Below are positions 25,641 to 34,692 of a DNA stretch of 64,000 nt, in pieces. The DNA comes from VRUE01 sp963720805 (GTDB lineage Bacteria; Actinomycetota; Thermoleophilia; Solirubrobacterales; 70-9), in NCBI GenBank assembly GCA_963720805.1, contig CAVRGT010000006.1, forward strand, positions 124,001 through 188,000. The letters are read 5' to 3'. The first letter of the stretch is position 1. The number at the start of each line of letters is the position of its first letter. Under the pieces are notes generated by a model. The model searched no databases and was not told the origin of the DNA. It saw only the letters and a list, made by a program, of their open reading frames with translations. Both the position numbers and the translations under genes were made by a program.

Positions 25641-26114
25641 ATGAGCGCCCAGTCCCACAGCGAGATCCGCCGCGCCGGCGAGGCCGACGCCGCCACCATC
25701 GCCCAGCTCCTGCACGACTTCAACAGCGAATACGAGGAACCCACCCCGAGCGTCCCGGCGCTCACTACGCGCCTCGGCGAACTGCTGGCCGCAAACGAGA
25801 TCACGGTCCTACTCGCGGGCAACCCCGCGACGGGCTTCGCCCTCTTCCGCCTCCGCCCCTCCCTCTGGGCCAAGGCAGCCGACGCCTACCTGGAAGAGCT
25901 CTACGTCATCCCCGAGCAGCGCCGCCAGGGCATCGGTCGAGCCCTGCTAAATGCAGCCATCGACGCCGCCCGCCAAGCCGGCGCCAACCACTTCGAGCTG
26001 ACGACGGGTGAGACGGACAAGGAAGCAAGAGCCCTCTACGAGAGCCGCGGCTTCACAAATCACGAAGGCGCCCCGGATGGTCCGCGCATGCTCTATTACG
26101 AGTTGGATCTCTAA
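25641..26114 (+). CDS. GNAT family N-acetyltransferase
   Basis: About 157 residues from ATG 25641. Acetyl-CoA binding motif A is YVIPEQRRQGIGRALLNAAI, followed by ELTTGETDKEARALYESRGF (motif B) typical of Gcn5-related acetyltransferases. Substrate unknown; the short chain and lack of further domains suggest a small molecule or peptide N terminus. Divergent from gcvT and convergent with ftsZ across palindrome H2. Confidence 0.88.
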   Translation: MSAQSHSEIRRAGEADAATIAQLLHDFNSEYEEPTPSVPALTTRLGELLAANEITVLLAGNPATGFALFRLRPSLWAKAADAYLEELYVIPEQRRQGIGRALLNAAIDAARQAGANHFELTTGETDKEARALYESRGFTNHEGAPDGPRMLYYELDL

Positions 26115-26178
26115 AGCTCAGGAAACGAGGGGGGCGCCGACGCGCTTGAACCTTCAACGAATGACCGGGACGTGCCGA

Positions 26179-26244
26179 GGGCCGTCGTCAGGCCCTCCCG
26201 ACGAACTCCCGCGAAGCGGCGGCGGGAGGGCCTGACGACGGCCC
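26179..26244. repeat. Composite palindrome, family H copy 2
   Basis: Perfect 22-bp arms 26179-26200 and 26223-26244 (beginning GGGCCGTCGTCAGG) around an inner core TCCCGACGAACTCCC. The core matches that of 8242-8311, but the outer arms are unrelated in sequence. It lies between the convergent GNAT and ftsZ genes. Confidence 0.87.
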
Positions 26245-26256
26245 CCCACCCCCAGC

Positions 26257-27336
26257 TCATTCTTTGAGGAAACCCGGCACGTCGATGTCGTCATCCGAGA
26301 CCCGCAGTTTGCGAATGTCGGTGTCCTCAGCCGAGATCCGGGGCCGACTCTCGTAACGCCGCCGCACCCGCTGCGGCGAGCGCGCCAGCAGCTCGAACCC
26401 CTCAAACCCAGTCGCGATGACCGTCACCCGCACCTCGTCTTTCATCGACTGGTCGACGACCGAGCCGAAGATGATGTTGGCGTTGTCATCGGCCTCGGCC
26501 TGGACCAGCTGGGCCGCCTCGTTGACCTCGAAGAGGCCGAGATCCTCGGGGCCGGTGATGTTGAGCAGCATCCCGGTCGCGCCCTTGATCGACTCCTCGA
26601 TCAGGGGCGAGGTGATCGCCGCCTTGGCGGCGTCGAGGGCGCGGGCCTCGCCGGAGGCGGAGCCGACGCCCATCAGGGCGGAGCCGGCGTCGCGCATGAT
26701 CGTGCGCACGTCGGCGAAGTCGAGGTTGATCAGGCCGGGGATCGTGATCAGGTCGGTGATGCCCTGCACGCCCTGGCGCAGGATGTCGTCGGCCTGGCGG
26801 AAGGCCTCGAGCACGCTGGTGCGCCGCTCGACCGCCTGCAGCAGCTTCTCGTTGGGGACGATGATCAGGGTGTCGACGTTGTTGCGCAGCTTCTCGATGC
26901 CCTCGAGCGCCTGCTGCATCCGTCGTTTGCCCTCGAACTCGAAGGGCTTGGTCACGGCGCCAACCGTGAGCGCGCCGATCTCTTCCTTGGCGATCTCGGC
27001 GATCACCGGGGCCGAGCCGGTACCGGTACCGCCACCCTCGCCGGCAGTGACGAAGACCATGTCGGCGCCCTTCAGCGCCTCCTTGATCTCGTCGCGACTC
27101 TCCGCCGCCGCGCCGGCACCGACCTCGGGGTTGCCGCCGGCGCCGAGGCCGCGGGTCAGCTCCTGACCGATCGAGAGCTTGATGTCGGCGTCACACGCCT
27201 GCAGGGCCTGAGCATCCGTATTGACGGCGACGAACTCGACGCCGCGAATGCCGGCGTCGACCATGCGACTGACGGCATTCGTACCGCCGCCGCCGGCGCC
27301 GACCACCTTGATCACCGCTAGGTATGTGGATTCCAT
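26257..27336 (-). CDS. ftsZ: Cell division protein FtsZ
   Basis: 359 residues from ATG 27334-27336 (MESTYLAVIKVVGAGGGGTN), the usual start in this group; an 18-residue upstream extension was rejected. GTP-binding block VTAGEGGGTGTGSAPVIAEIAKE, T7 loop GLINLDFADVRTIM, and conserved C-terminal peptide DIDVPGFLKE that binds partners such as SepF. Tubulin homologue forming the Z ring. Last gene of the dcw cluster, with its own candidate promoter in the 256-base gap after ftsQ. Confidence 0.97.
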   Translation of the reverse strand: MESTYLAVIKVVGAGGGGTNAVSRMVDAGIRGVEFVAVNTDAQALQACDADIKLSIGQELTRGLGAGGNPEVGAGAAAESRDEIKEALKGADMVFVTAGEGGGTGTGSAPVIAEIAKEEIGALTVGAVTKPFEFEGKRRMQQALEGIEKLRNNVDTLIIVPNEKLLQAVERRTSVLEAFRQADDILRQGVQGITDLITIPGLINLDFADVRTIMRDAGSALMGVGSASGEARALDAAKAAITSPLIEESIKGATGMLLNITGPEDLGLFEVNEAAQLVQAEADDNANIIFGSVVDQSMKDEVRVTVIATGFEGFELLARSPQRVRRRYESRPRISAEDTDIRKLRVSDDDIDVPGFLKE

Positions 27337-27483
27337 CTCCCGATTTCTCCAAGCCCAGTCCCGGATGGGGCTGGATATGTCCCGGTCCATAGGACTGGGT
27401 GTTGAGTTGAGCCTTCGTTCTGTCCGACGCTACAGCAATGCTTGAGAGTTCAAGGGTACGCTGTAACCGCGGAAATTGCGCTC

Positions 27484-27512
27484 AACGTAAGGTATCGGGC
27501 GGGGTCTGTCAA
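27484..27512 (-). promoter_or_regulatory. Candidate sigma-70-type promoter for ftsZ
   Basis: On the minus strand a perfect -35 TTGACA (27507-27512) is followed after 17 bases by TACGTT (27484-27489) as -10. It lies about 150 bases upstream of the ftsZ start in the ftsQ-ftsZ gap. Repeats of AACCCTCAA occur just upstream. ftsZ-proximal promoters are common in actinobacteria. Confidence 0.5.
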
Positions 27513-27592
27513 ACGGCCGGGTGGCATCCTGCAAGGCCGATATCTCATGTCTTACTTGAGGGTTGCGCATACCTAACCCTATGGTTGAGGGT

Positions 27593-28138
27593 TCATTCGA
27601 TGGGCGGAAGCGTATGCCCAGAGCCGCCTACCGACGGGTGCCCGGGAGCGAGCAGGTCTACATAATCGAGCGCGGTGATCGAGGGGTCGGCGAGCACCGC
27701 GGCCGCAGCTCGCCACTTGCGCGCGGCATCGGACGCACTGCCAAAGCGCAGTTCGATCCCCGAGCTGAGTTCGACGTCCACCCCGCGTTCGCCAAACCGA
27801 CTGCCGGCGACATAGGGCCGAAGGGCCGGCGGTACGGCGGCGAGAACGCGGACCTGTTCGAGTACGGGGCCCTGCACGCGCTGTCCTTTCGGCGCCGAGT
27901 CGAGCGGCAGCTGCGGCAGTGTGCTGTCTTCGGGCAGGGTCAGCCAGGCGAGGACCGTGCCGTCATCGGCCACCGCCACGGCTTCGCCCCCGCTGCCGAG
28001 CACCGCCACCGGTTCGGTGGAGACGAGGCGCGGCTCCAGCGTCTTGCCGCCAACGATCTTCTGGGCGAGAAAGGCGACGACGATCACCGCCAGGATCACC
28101 ATGACCGACCGGTAAAACGGCCGGAACAGCCGCTTCAC
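27593..28138 (-). CDS. ftsQ: Cell division protein FtsQ-like (short)
   Basis: 181 residues from GTG 28136-28138. One N-terminal TM (SVMVILAVIVVAFLAQKIV) and a periplasmic-side region ending SGIELRFGSASDAARKWRAAAAVLADPSITALDYVDLLAPGHPSVGG, which matches the FtsQ beta-domain end. It is shorter than usual FtsQ and a POTRA domain is not obvious between the TM and beta domain. GTG overlaps the murB stop. Position between murB and ftsZ is classical for ftsQ. Confidence 0.78.
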   Translation of the reverse strand: MKRLFRPFYRSVMVILAVIVVAFLAQKIVGGKTLEPRLVSTEPVAVLGSGGEAVAVADDGTVLAWLTLPEDSTLPQLPLDSAPKGQRVQGPVLEQVRVLAAVPPALRPYVAGSRFGERGVDVELSSGIELRFGSASDAARKWRAAAAVLADPSITALDYVDLLAPGHPSVGGSGHTLPPIE

Positions 28139-29050
28139 AGCTCCCAGCCCTCGGGCCACTCGACCTCGCCCAGCAACTGCACCTCCGGCTCGAGCACGAC
28201 GCCGGTCAGCGCGTGCACCCGGCGCCGGCCCTCCGCCATCAGCGCCAATACGTCCGCGGTCGCGGCGTGCCCGGTGTTCTCGACGAAGTTGGCATGCTTC
28301 TCGGCGAAACGGGCTTCGCCCAAGCTGAGCCCGCGGCAACCGGCCGCCTCCAGCAGCCGGCCGGCACTGCGACCCTCCGCCCGTGGGTCATCCGGGTTCT
28401 TGAAGGTCGAGCCGAAGGTCTTGATCCCGGAGGGCTGGGCCTCGCGGCGCTTGCCGCGCATCTCGTTTAGGCGAGCGCGGATCGCCGCCGGGTCGTCCGG
28501 ACGCAGCTTGAAGGCGACGCGCGAGACGACCTCGCCCGCGATCAGGTTGGAGCTGCGGTAGGCAAAGCCCAGCGACTCCGGCTGGCGCCGTTCGCGGCCG
28601 GTCGCCGTGAAGACGTCGACCCACTCGAGCACCTCGGCAAGCTGACCGCCGTAGGCGTTGGCATTCATCCTCACCGCGCCGCCCGCGGTGCCGGGGATGT
28701 TGACGCCGAATTCGATCCCGGCGAGGCCCCAGCCCGCGGCCTTCGCCGCGGCCGAGGGGAAGCGCGCGCCGCCGCCGCAGGCCATCCCCTCCCCCTCGCG
28801 TTCGATCGTCGGCCAGCTCGCGGTCGAGCTTGAGCGCGAGCCCGCGGAAGCCCGAGTCGGCGACGAGCAGGTTCGAGCCCGAGCCGATCACCCCGAGAGG
28901 AAGGCCCTCGTCCGCGGCCCAGGCCAACACCGCGAGCAGCTCCCCCTCGTTCCCGGGCCGGGCAAAGAAATCGGCGTCGCCCCCGGTGCGCACCGTGGTC
29001 AGCCGGGCGAGGGGGAAGTCGCTTTGCACTCCTGCCGGCTGCGGGCTCAC
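28135..29050 (-). CDS. murB: UDP-N-acetylenolpyruvoylglucosamine reductase, frameshifted
   Basis: N-terminal part from GTG 29048-29050: TTVRTGGDADFFARPG and GVIGSGSNLLVADSGFRG (FAD site). After a one-base shift near 28812-28820 the frame continues ACGGGARFPSAAAKAAGWGLAGIEFGVNIPG, AVRMNANAYGG, FKNP-like TFKNPDDPRAEGRSAGRLLEAAG and AEKHANFVENTGHAA. Complete MurB in two frames; it reduces enolpyruvyl-UDP-GlcNAc to UDP-MurNAc. Strong GGAGG upstream of the start; overlaps expected murC stop. Confidence 0.85.
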
Positions 29051-30340
29051 CCAGCACCTCCTCGCTGCCGGCGGCGCCTTCGACCAGTGCCTCGCCGAGC
29101 TTGAAGACGTCGCCGGCGCCGATCGTGACCAGCACCTGGTCCGCGTAGCCGAGCGCCTGGTTGTGGTCCAGGAGATCGACTAGGGTGCGGCCCGCGCCCG
29201 CCGAATCGGGCAGCCAGCACACCCGCCGCCCCTCCATCCGCTCGGCCGCTGCCTGCGCCACCTGCAGGCCGCTGACCCCGGCGAGCTCGCCGAGCGGCTG
29301 CTCGCGGGCCGGGTAAACGTCGAGGACGACGACCTCGTCTGCCAGAGCCAGGGCGGCGCCGAACTCCTCGCCGAAGGCCTTGGTGCGCGAGTAGAGGTGC
29401 GGCTGGAAGACGGCGATCAGGCGGCCCGGACCCTGTTCGCGCAGGGCCGAGAGGGCGGCCCGGACCTCGGTCGGGTGGTGGGCGTAGTCGTCATATATAC
29501 GGACGCCGGCGCGGCTGCCCTTGAGCTCGAGGCGGCGCTTTACGCCCGGGAAATCGGCGAGGGCAGCAGCGACATCCGCGGGCTCGAACCCGGCGGCCGC
29601 GGCGGCAAGCGACAGCAGCGCGAGCGTTGAGCAGGTTGTGCTGCCCCGGCACGGCGAGCTTAATCTCGAGATCCGTGTCCTCGGGGCGAACCACAGCCCG
29701 GGCGCCTCGAGGCGAACTCCTCGAAGGCGGCACGCAGCTCGGCGATCGAGCCCCAACGGTTGTGGTGGTCCATCTCGACGTTGGTGATCACGGCGATCTC
29801 CGGCTTCAGGCGCGAGGAAGCTGCCATCGCTCTCGTCGGCCTCGGCGATCACCCACTCGCCGCCTCCCCAGCCGGCATTGGCGGCGGCTGCCTCCGGCCC
29901 AAGGCCCGGTACCTCGCCGCCGACGAAGAAGGCCGGGTCGGCGCCGAGCGCCGCGCAGCGCCCAGACCAGCATCGCGGTCGTCGTCGTCTTGCCGTGCGT
30001 GCCGGCGACCGCGATCAGGCGCTTCTCGGCGCAGAGCTCGGCCAGCAGGGCGCCGCGGTGGATCGGCTCGATGCCGCGCTCGCGGGCCAGCGCCAGCTCC
30101 GGGTTCTCATCGCCGATCGCGGTCGAGACGACGACCTCGGCGCCCTCGGGCAGGTTCGCCGCATCGTGTCCGACGCTCGGATCGAGCCCCGCCGACGCGC
30201 AGTCGCTCCATATAAGAGGAGTCGCTGCGGTCGCTACCGCTGACGCTCGCGCCAAGCTCGGCGCAGACCAACGCCAACCCGCTCATTCCGGCCCCGCCGA
30301 TGCCGATGAAGTGCAGCCGCCTGGAGCCCCAGCCCCTCAC
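29047..30340 (-). CDS. murC: UDP-N-acetylmuramate-L-alanine ligase, multiply frameshifted
   Basis: Pieces in different frames, in correct order: GTG 30338-30340 with LHFIGIGGAGMSGLALVCAE; then VVVSTAIGDENPELALARERGIEPIHR and ATP-site VAGTHGKTTTTAML; then IAEADESDGSF; then GVRIYDDYAHHPTEVRAALSAL and FQPHLYSRTKAFGEEF. At least four single-base shifts are needed, including one at the 3' end to reach the TGA that overlaps the murB GTG. All essential motifs survive, so sequence errors are the simplest explanation. Adds L-Ala to UDP-MurNAc. Confidence 0.8.
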
Positions 30341-31506
30341 GTTGCGGTGCGCCTTTTGCTCTCCACGGGTGCATAAGGCGCACCGGAAGCGTCCCGACCG
30401 GCCGCAGCTAGGACCTCGTTGGCGATTTTGCGCGCCGCGTCGGGTTTCGCCAGGGAGGCTGAGGCGGTGGACATTGCGGCTAGGCGTGCCTCGTCGGCGA
30501 GCAGGGATGCGACGCGGCCGGCGAGCAAGGTGGCGCTCAATGCCTCGTCGGCGATCGTCTCGGCCGCGCCGGCCTCGCTCATCCAGGCCGCGTTCGCCGC
30601 TTGGTGATCGGCCGTGGCGTATGGATAGGGGACGAGGATCGCGGGACGGCCGGCCGCGACCACCTCGAAGATCGAACCGCCCGAGCGGGCCAGGACCAGG
30701 TCACAGGCGGCGAGCACGTCACCGAGGTCGGGCTCGTAAGGGAGCAGGGTGTAGCCTCGGCGTGCGGTGCCGCGGCCAGACGCCGCTCGAGCTCCTCGTG
30801 GTCGCGGCGGCCGCTGAGGTGAATGACGTGGAAGTCGCGGCGGAACTCGGCATCCGGGCCGCCGGATCCCGCCTCGGCAAAGGCCTCGATCGCGGCCAGG
30901 TTGATCGAGCGCGCGCCCTGGCTGCCGCCCATCACCAGCAGGCAGCGCGCCTCGGGGGCGATCCCAAAGCGACGCCGCGCCTCGGCCCTGTCGGCACTCA
31001 GGACCGCGGCCGGCACCGGCCTCCCGGTGAGCAGGTACGGCTCGCCCTCGCGACCCTCGATCGGGAAGGAGAGGCAGACACGGCGGGCCCGTCGCGCCAG
31101 TAGGCGGTTGGCGAGGCCGAGGCGGCTGTCGGCCTCGGTCAGGACCAGCGGAGTCCGGCTGCGTCACCGCGGCGAGCCCGGCCGGCCCGGCAACGTAGCC
31201 GCCACCGCCGAGGACCACGTCGGCGCCACGACTGCGCAGCGGCGCGCCGGGCCGCCCCGACCGCGCCGAGTGCCTCGGCCACGGCAACGGGCGCGCGCAG
31301 CGGATTGCTGCGGTCGATCCCGCGCACCTTGAGAAAGTCGATCTCATAGCCGGCGGCCGGCACCAGCTCGGCCTCGATCCGCTCGCGGGTGCCGAGGAAG
31401 GAAACACGGCGCCGCTAGCCCGAAGCTCGTCGGCGACGGCCATCGCTGGCACGACGTGTCCGGCGGTTCCCCCCGCCGCGACTACGACTCTGGGCGCTTT
31501 TTCCAC
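30337..31506 (-). CDS. murG: Undecaprenyl-PP-MurNAc-pentapeptide GlcNAc transferase, multiply frameshifted
   Basis: From GTG 31504-31506 (AGGAG upstream): PRVVVAAGGTAGHVVPAMAVADEL; further pieces in other frames give AAGYEIDFLKVRGIDR, DVVLGGGGYVAGPAGLAA, CLLVMGGSQGARSINLAA, LARSGGSIFEVVAAGRPAIL and PYPYATADHQAANA. Makes lipid II at the membrane. Four or more base shifts are required. The last 16 or so codons (after ANEVLAAAGRD) are encoded by palindrome B3, giving an unusual C-terminal extension ending KRRTAT, whose TGA overlaps the murC GTG. Confidence 0.8.
   Translation of the reverse strand: MEKAPRVVVAAGGTAGHVVPAMAVADELRASGAVFPSSAPASGSRPSWCRPPAMRSTFSRCAGSTAAIRCARPLPWPRHSARSGRPGAPLRSRGADVVLGGGGYVAGPAGLAAVTQPDSAGPDRGRQPPRPRQPPTGATGPPCLPLLPDRGSRGRAVPAHREAGAGRGPECRQGRGAASLWDRPRGALPAGDGRQPGRALDQPGRDRGLCRGGIRRPGCRVPPRLPRHSPQRPPRPRGARAASGRGTARRGYTLLPYEPDLGDVLAACDLVLARSGGSIFEVVAAGRPAILVPYPYATADHQAANAAWMSEAGAAETIADEALSATLLAGRVASLLADEARLAAMSTASASLAKPDAARKIANEVLAAAGRDASGAPYAPVESKRRTAT
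30342..30388. repeat. Palindromic element, family B copy 3 (inside murG 3' end)
   Basis: Right arm GTGCATAAGGCGCACCGGAA (30369-30388) is the family consensus; the left arm (30342-30361, TTGCGGTGCGCCTTTTGCTC) is slightly diverged. It is read through by the murG frame and ends two bases before the murC start codon. Confidence 0.88.
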
Positions 31507-32757
31507 GGCTTGTCTGCTCCTTTTGCGGGCAGGCGAACGCCCGCCCTCGACGACGCGCAGTTTGCCAGCGCCGGAGGCGCGACCGGGCCGCGCCGCCGCG
31601 GTCGCCCTGCCGCCGCGGGCGACGTTGAGGATCAGGCCGACCGCGAAGAGCGTCGCCAGCAGGCTGCTGTTGCCGTAGGAGACGAAGGGCAGCGGTACGC
31701 CGGTCAGCGGCGCCAGGCCCATCACGGCGAAGAGGTTGATCGTCGCCTGGACGAGGATCAGCGAGATGAGGCCGGCGACGAGCAGCTTGCCGTAGCGGTC
31801 CTTGGCTTTCTGGGCGACTGCGCAGGCCGGCGTAGCCGAGCATCCCGAAGAGGCCGACGACGCCGAGGATGCCGACCATGCCGAGCTCCTCGCCGATCAC
31901 GGCGGAGATCATGTCGGTGTGGGCCTCGGGCAGGAAGCCCGCCTTCCGACGCCATTGCCGATACCGACGCCGAAGATGCCGCCGGAGCCGAGCGCGATCT
32001 TCGCCTGCGCCGCCTGGAAGCCGGAGCCGGCGGCGTCGGCGCCGGGGTGCAGGAAGCCGGTCAGGCGGGCCATGCCGGTAGGGCTCGACCACGGTCAGCA
32101 GCAGGGCGAGGCCGCCGAGGCAGAGGGCGATCTTGCCGAGGTCGACGGGGCGGGCGCCGGCGGCGATCAGCGTCGCGCGCGACCGAGAAGGCGATCACCA
32201 TCGTCGTCCCCATGTCGGGCTCGGCGATGATCAGCAGGCAGGCGACGCCGACGACGAGCAGGAAGGGCATCAGCCCCTGCAGCGAGCGCACCCGTTTCGG
32301 TTCGCGGGCGAGCAGGTCGGCGCCGTAGAGGATCAGCGCCACCTTGGCCAGCTCGGAGGGCTGGAACTGCAGCGAGCCGGGGCCGATCCAGCGGCTGGCG
32401 CCGTTGGCGCTCGAGCCGGCGACGAGGACGACGAGCAGCAGGAAGAGCGAGCCGAGGAGCAGGGCCGGGGTGAGGCGGCGGATCGCGGTCAGGCCGTGGC
32501 GGGCGCTGAGGTGCATGACCAGCAGGCCGAAGGCGCCGAAGATCAGCGTGCGCTTCAGGTAGAAGGCGCTGTCGGCGAGGTTGCCGTTGCTGAGGATCTG
32601 GGTGGTCGAGCTGGCCGAGAAGACCATCACCGCGCCGAGCGCGAGCAGGCAGAGGGTGGCGGTGAGCAGCAGGTTGTACTCGGTCGAGGCGGGCGCGGCG
32701 CTTCTTGCTTCGCCTTCGCCGGCCGGCGGCCGGGCCGGCCGAGGGCGAGAGCGCTCA
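31507..32757 (-). CDS. ftsW: Lipid II polymerase/flippase-type SEDS protein FtsW, multiply frameshifted
   Basis: SEDS family pieces: EYNLLLTATLCLLALGAVMVFSASS, RWIGPGSLQFQPSELAKVALILY, LIIAEPDMGTTMVIAFSV, LPEAHTDMISAVIGEELGMVGILGV and GLAPLTGVPLPFVSYGNSSLL. The likely start is TTG 32755-32757 just after murD. At least three base shifts occur. The C-terminal frame has no stop before murG (see findings). Glycan polymerase of the divisome working with FtsI. Confidence 0.78.
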
Positions 32758-32759
32758 AG

Positions 32760-34123
32760 TCAGCTCCCGACGATCTGGCGGAAGCGCTCGCCGCGCTGTT
32801 CGAAGTTCTCGAAGGCGTCGAAGCTGGCGCAGGCGGGCGAGAGCAGCACGGTCTCGCCGGGCTGGGCCGCGGCGGCGGCGAGGCGCGATCGCTTCTTCGA
32901 GGTCCTCGCAGAGGTGCAGCTCGACGCCGGCCGCGATCGCCGGGGCCAGGGCCTCGGCGAGGCGCCCCGCCGAGGCGCCGGTCAGGTAGCAGGCGACGCA
33001 GCGACTCGCGAACCGGGTCGAGCAGCGGCGCGTAGGGCTCGCCCTTCTCGCTGCCGCCGAGGATCGCGTGCACGCCGCCGTCGAAGGCGCGCAGGCCGAC
33101 CGTCGCCGAGGCGACGTTGGTCGCCTTGGAGTCGTTGACGAAGCGCACGCCGTCGATCTCGGCGACCTGCTCGAGCCGGTGCGGACGCCGGCGAAGCTGC
33201 GCAGGCCCTCGCGCACCGCCTCGCGGTCAAGGCCCATCGAGAGCGCCGCGGCGGCGGCGGCCATCGCGTTCTCGACGTTGTGCTCGCCAAAGAGGCCGAG
33301 CTCGGAGACCGCGAGCAGCGGCTCGCCGTCGTAGAAGATCGTGCCCTCGGCGAGGGCGACTTCGCAGTCGGGGGCGGCGCCGTGGCAGAAGGCGATCCCG
33401 CCGCCCGCAGCCGCCGAGGTCGACGCCGGCCAGCTCGGGGTCATCGGCGTTGTAGACGGCGAGGTCGTCGTTGCCCTGGTTGGCGAAGATCCGCAGCTTC
33501 GCCGCCAGGTAGGCCGCGAGATCGCCGTGGCGATCGAGGTGGTCGGGCGCGAGGTTGAGGAAGACGGCGCACTCGGGCGCGAAGGCGACGCTGTCCTCGA
33601 GCTGGAAGCTCGATGCCTCGCAGATCACGGTCGCGTCCGGCTCGATCTCACCGGCCAGCGAGGAGAGCGGCGTGCCGACGTTGCCGGCCACGGCCACGGG
33701 CTCGCCCGCCGAGCGATAGATGTGGCCGAGCAGCTCAACCGTGGTCGTCTTGCCGTTGGTCCCGGTCACCCCGAGAAAGCGATTGGGGATCGCCCGCCAG
33801 GCAAGCTCAAGCTCCCCCACCACGTCGATCCCCCGCTCCGCAGCGGCCGCGATCACCGGCGCCTCCCGCGGCACACCCGGGCTCTTGACCACAGTCCGCA
33901 CCCCCTCGAGGAGCGCAATTCCTTCTGCATCCAGGACGACTTCGACACCAACCTCCCAAAGCCTTGCTGCTCCGTCGGGATGACCGGAATCGACCGCGGT
34001 CACTTGCTCTCCCCGAGCCGCGAGCAGCCGCGCCGCGGCCTGCCCGGATCGAGCCAACCCGACGACCAAAAACGGCCCGGTTGGGAGCGGCGGCCGCAGC
34101 TCCTTGGGTGGCGGAATGCTCAT
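32760..34123 (-). CDS. murD: UDP-N-acetylmuramoylalanine-D-glutamate ligase, multiply frameshifted
   Basis: From ATG 34121-34123: PFLVVGLARSGQAAARLLAARG, VVKSPGVP, LGVTGTNGKTTTVELLGHI, AGNVGTPL, ICEASSFQLE and LNLAPDHLDRHGDLAAYLAAK. Continuing in other frames: FGEHNVENAMAAAAAAL, FVNDSKATNVASATVGLRAF, GGSEKG and finally FENFEQRGERFRQIVGS before TGA 32760-32762. At least four single-base shifts. Complete motif set, so likely a functional gene in an error-rich stretch. Adds D-Glu to UDP-MurNAc-L-Ala. Confidence 0.82.
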
Positions 34124-34207
34124 CGGGGATATCTTCGTTCTCCCCGAGGATGACCCTGTAAAAGGCGTCCCGGCTCGCCGAAACTACTTAACCGTGCCGC
34201 GTCAGCG

Positions 34208-34630
34208 TCAGCGCCAGGGCCTGCCTTGCCTACGCGCGGTCCGTTCTTCGCGGCGCCAGATCTTGCGATTGACAAAGGTTCCGAGTCCGAGGACGGCAAC
34301 GACGGCCCAAGCGGTGGTCGAACTGCTCCAGGAATGGGCATCCGCAAAAGAGAGAAGGACGGCGGTCAGGACCAGCTCGGCGCCAATCGGAATTGTCCAG
34401 CGCACATCCGGGCTCAACTGAAAACCCCCCTCGAGGAGGTTCGCCACGAAATATGCGGCAAGGGCCAAGCCGGTCCCGTAGTAGCTTCCGGTTATCGTTG
34501 CTTGCATACTGTTGTCTGCATCGTAGCGCCGCAACCGGGCGACGGAGTCGCCGATGAATCCCCCGATCACCGCACCCATCGCAACGAACGCAGGCTCGGA
34601 GGGGTTGGGCAAGGCAGCAATCGGAATCAC
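34208..34630 (-). CDS. Small membrane protein of unknown function inside the dcw cluster
   Basis: 140 residues from GTG 34628-34630. Four hydrophobic segments: AFVAMGAVIGGFIGDSV, GTGLALAAYFVANLLEGGF, WTIPIGAELVLTAVLLSFA and AWAVVAVLGLGTFVNRKIW, followed by a basic tail. No family recognised. By eye the base composition is less GC-rich than the neighbours. It separates mraY from murD, which are normally adjacent, so it may be a lineage-specific or acquired insertion. The 84 bases between it and murD hold only a small TCGGGGA/TCCCCGA hairpin. Confidence 0.6.
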   Translation of the reverse strand: MIPIAALPNPSEPAFVAMGAVIGGFIGDSVARLRRYDADNSMQATITGSYYGTGLALAAYFVANLLEGGFQLSPDVRWTIPIGAELVLTAVLLSFADAHSWSSSTTAWAVVAVLGLGTFVNRKIWRREERTARRQGRPWR

Positions 34631-34692
34631 CTTCCGAACCTAGAAAGCGCGGACGCACGCGTGGTGCGCAAATTGCGCCGAAATGCAGGCGC

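Noticed and set aside
28671..29852. Possible MurC-MurB fusion, since the murC frame runs past the murB start
   Set aside because: murB begins in a different frame with its own GGAGG and GTG; a single shift restores the usual GTGA overlap.
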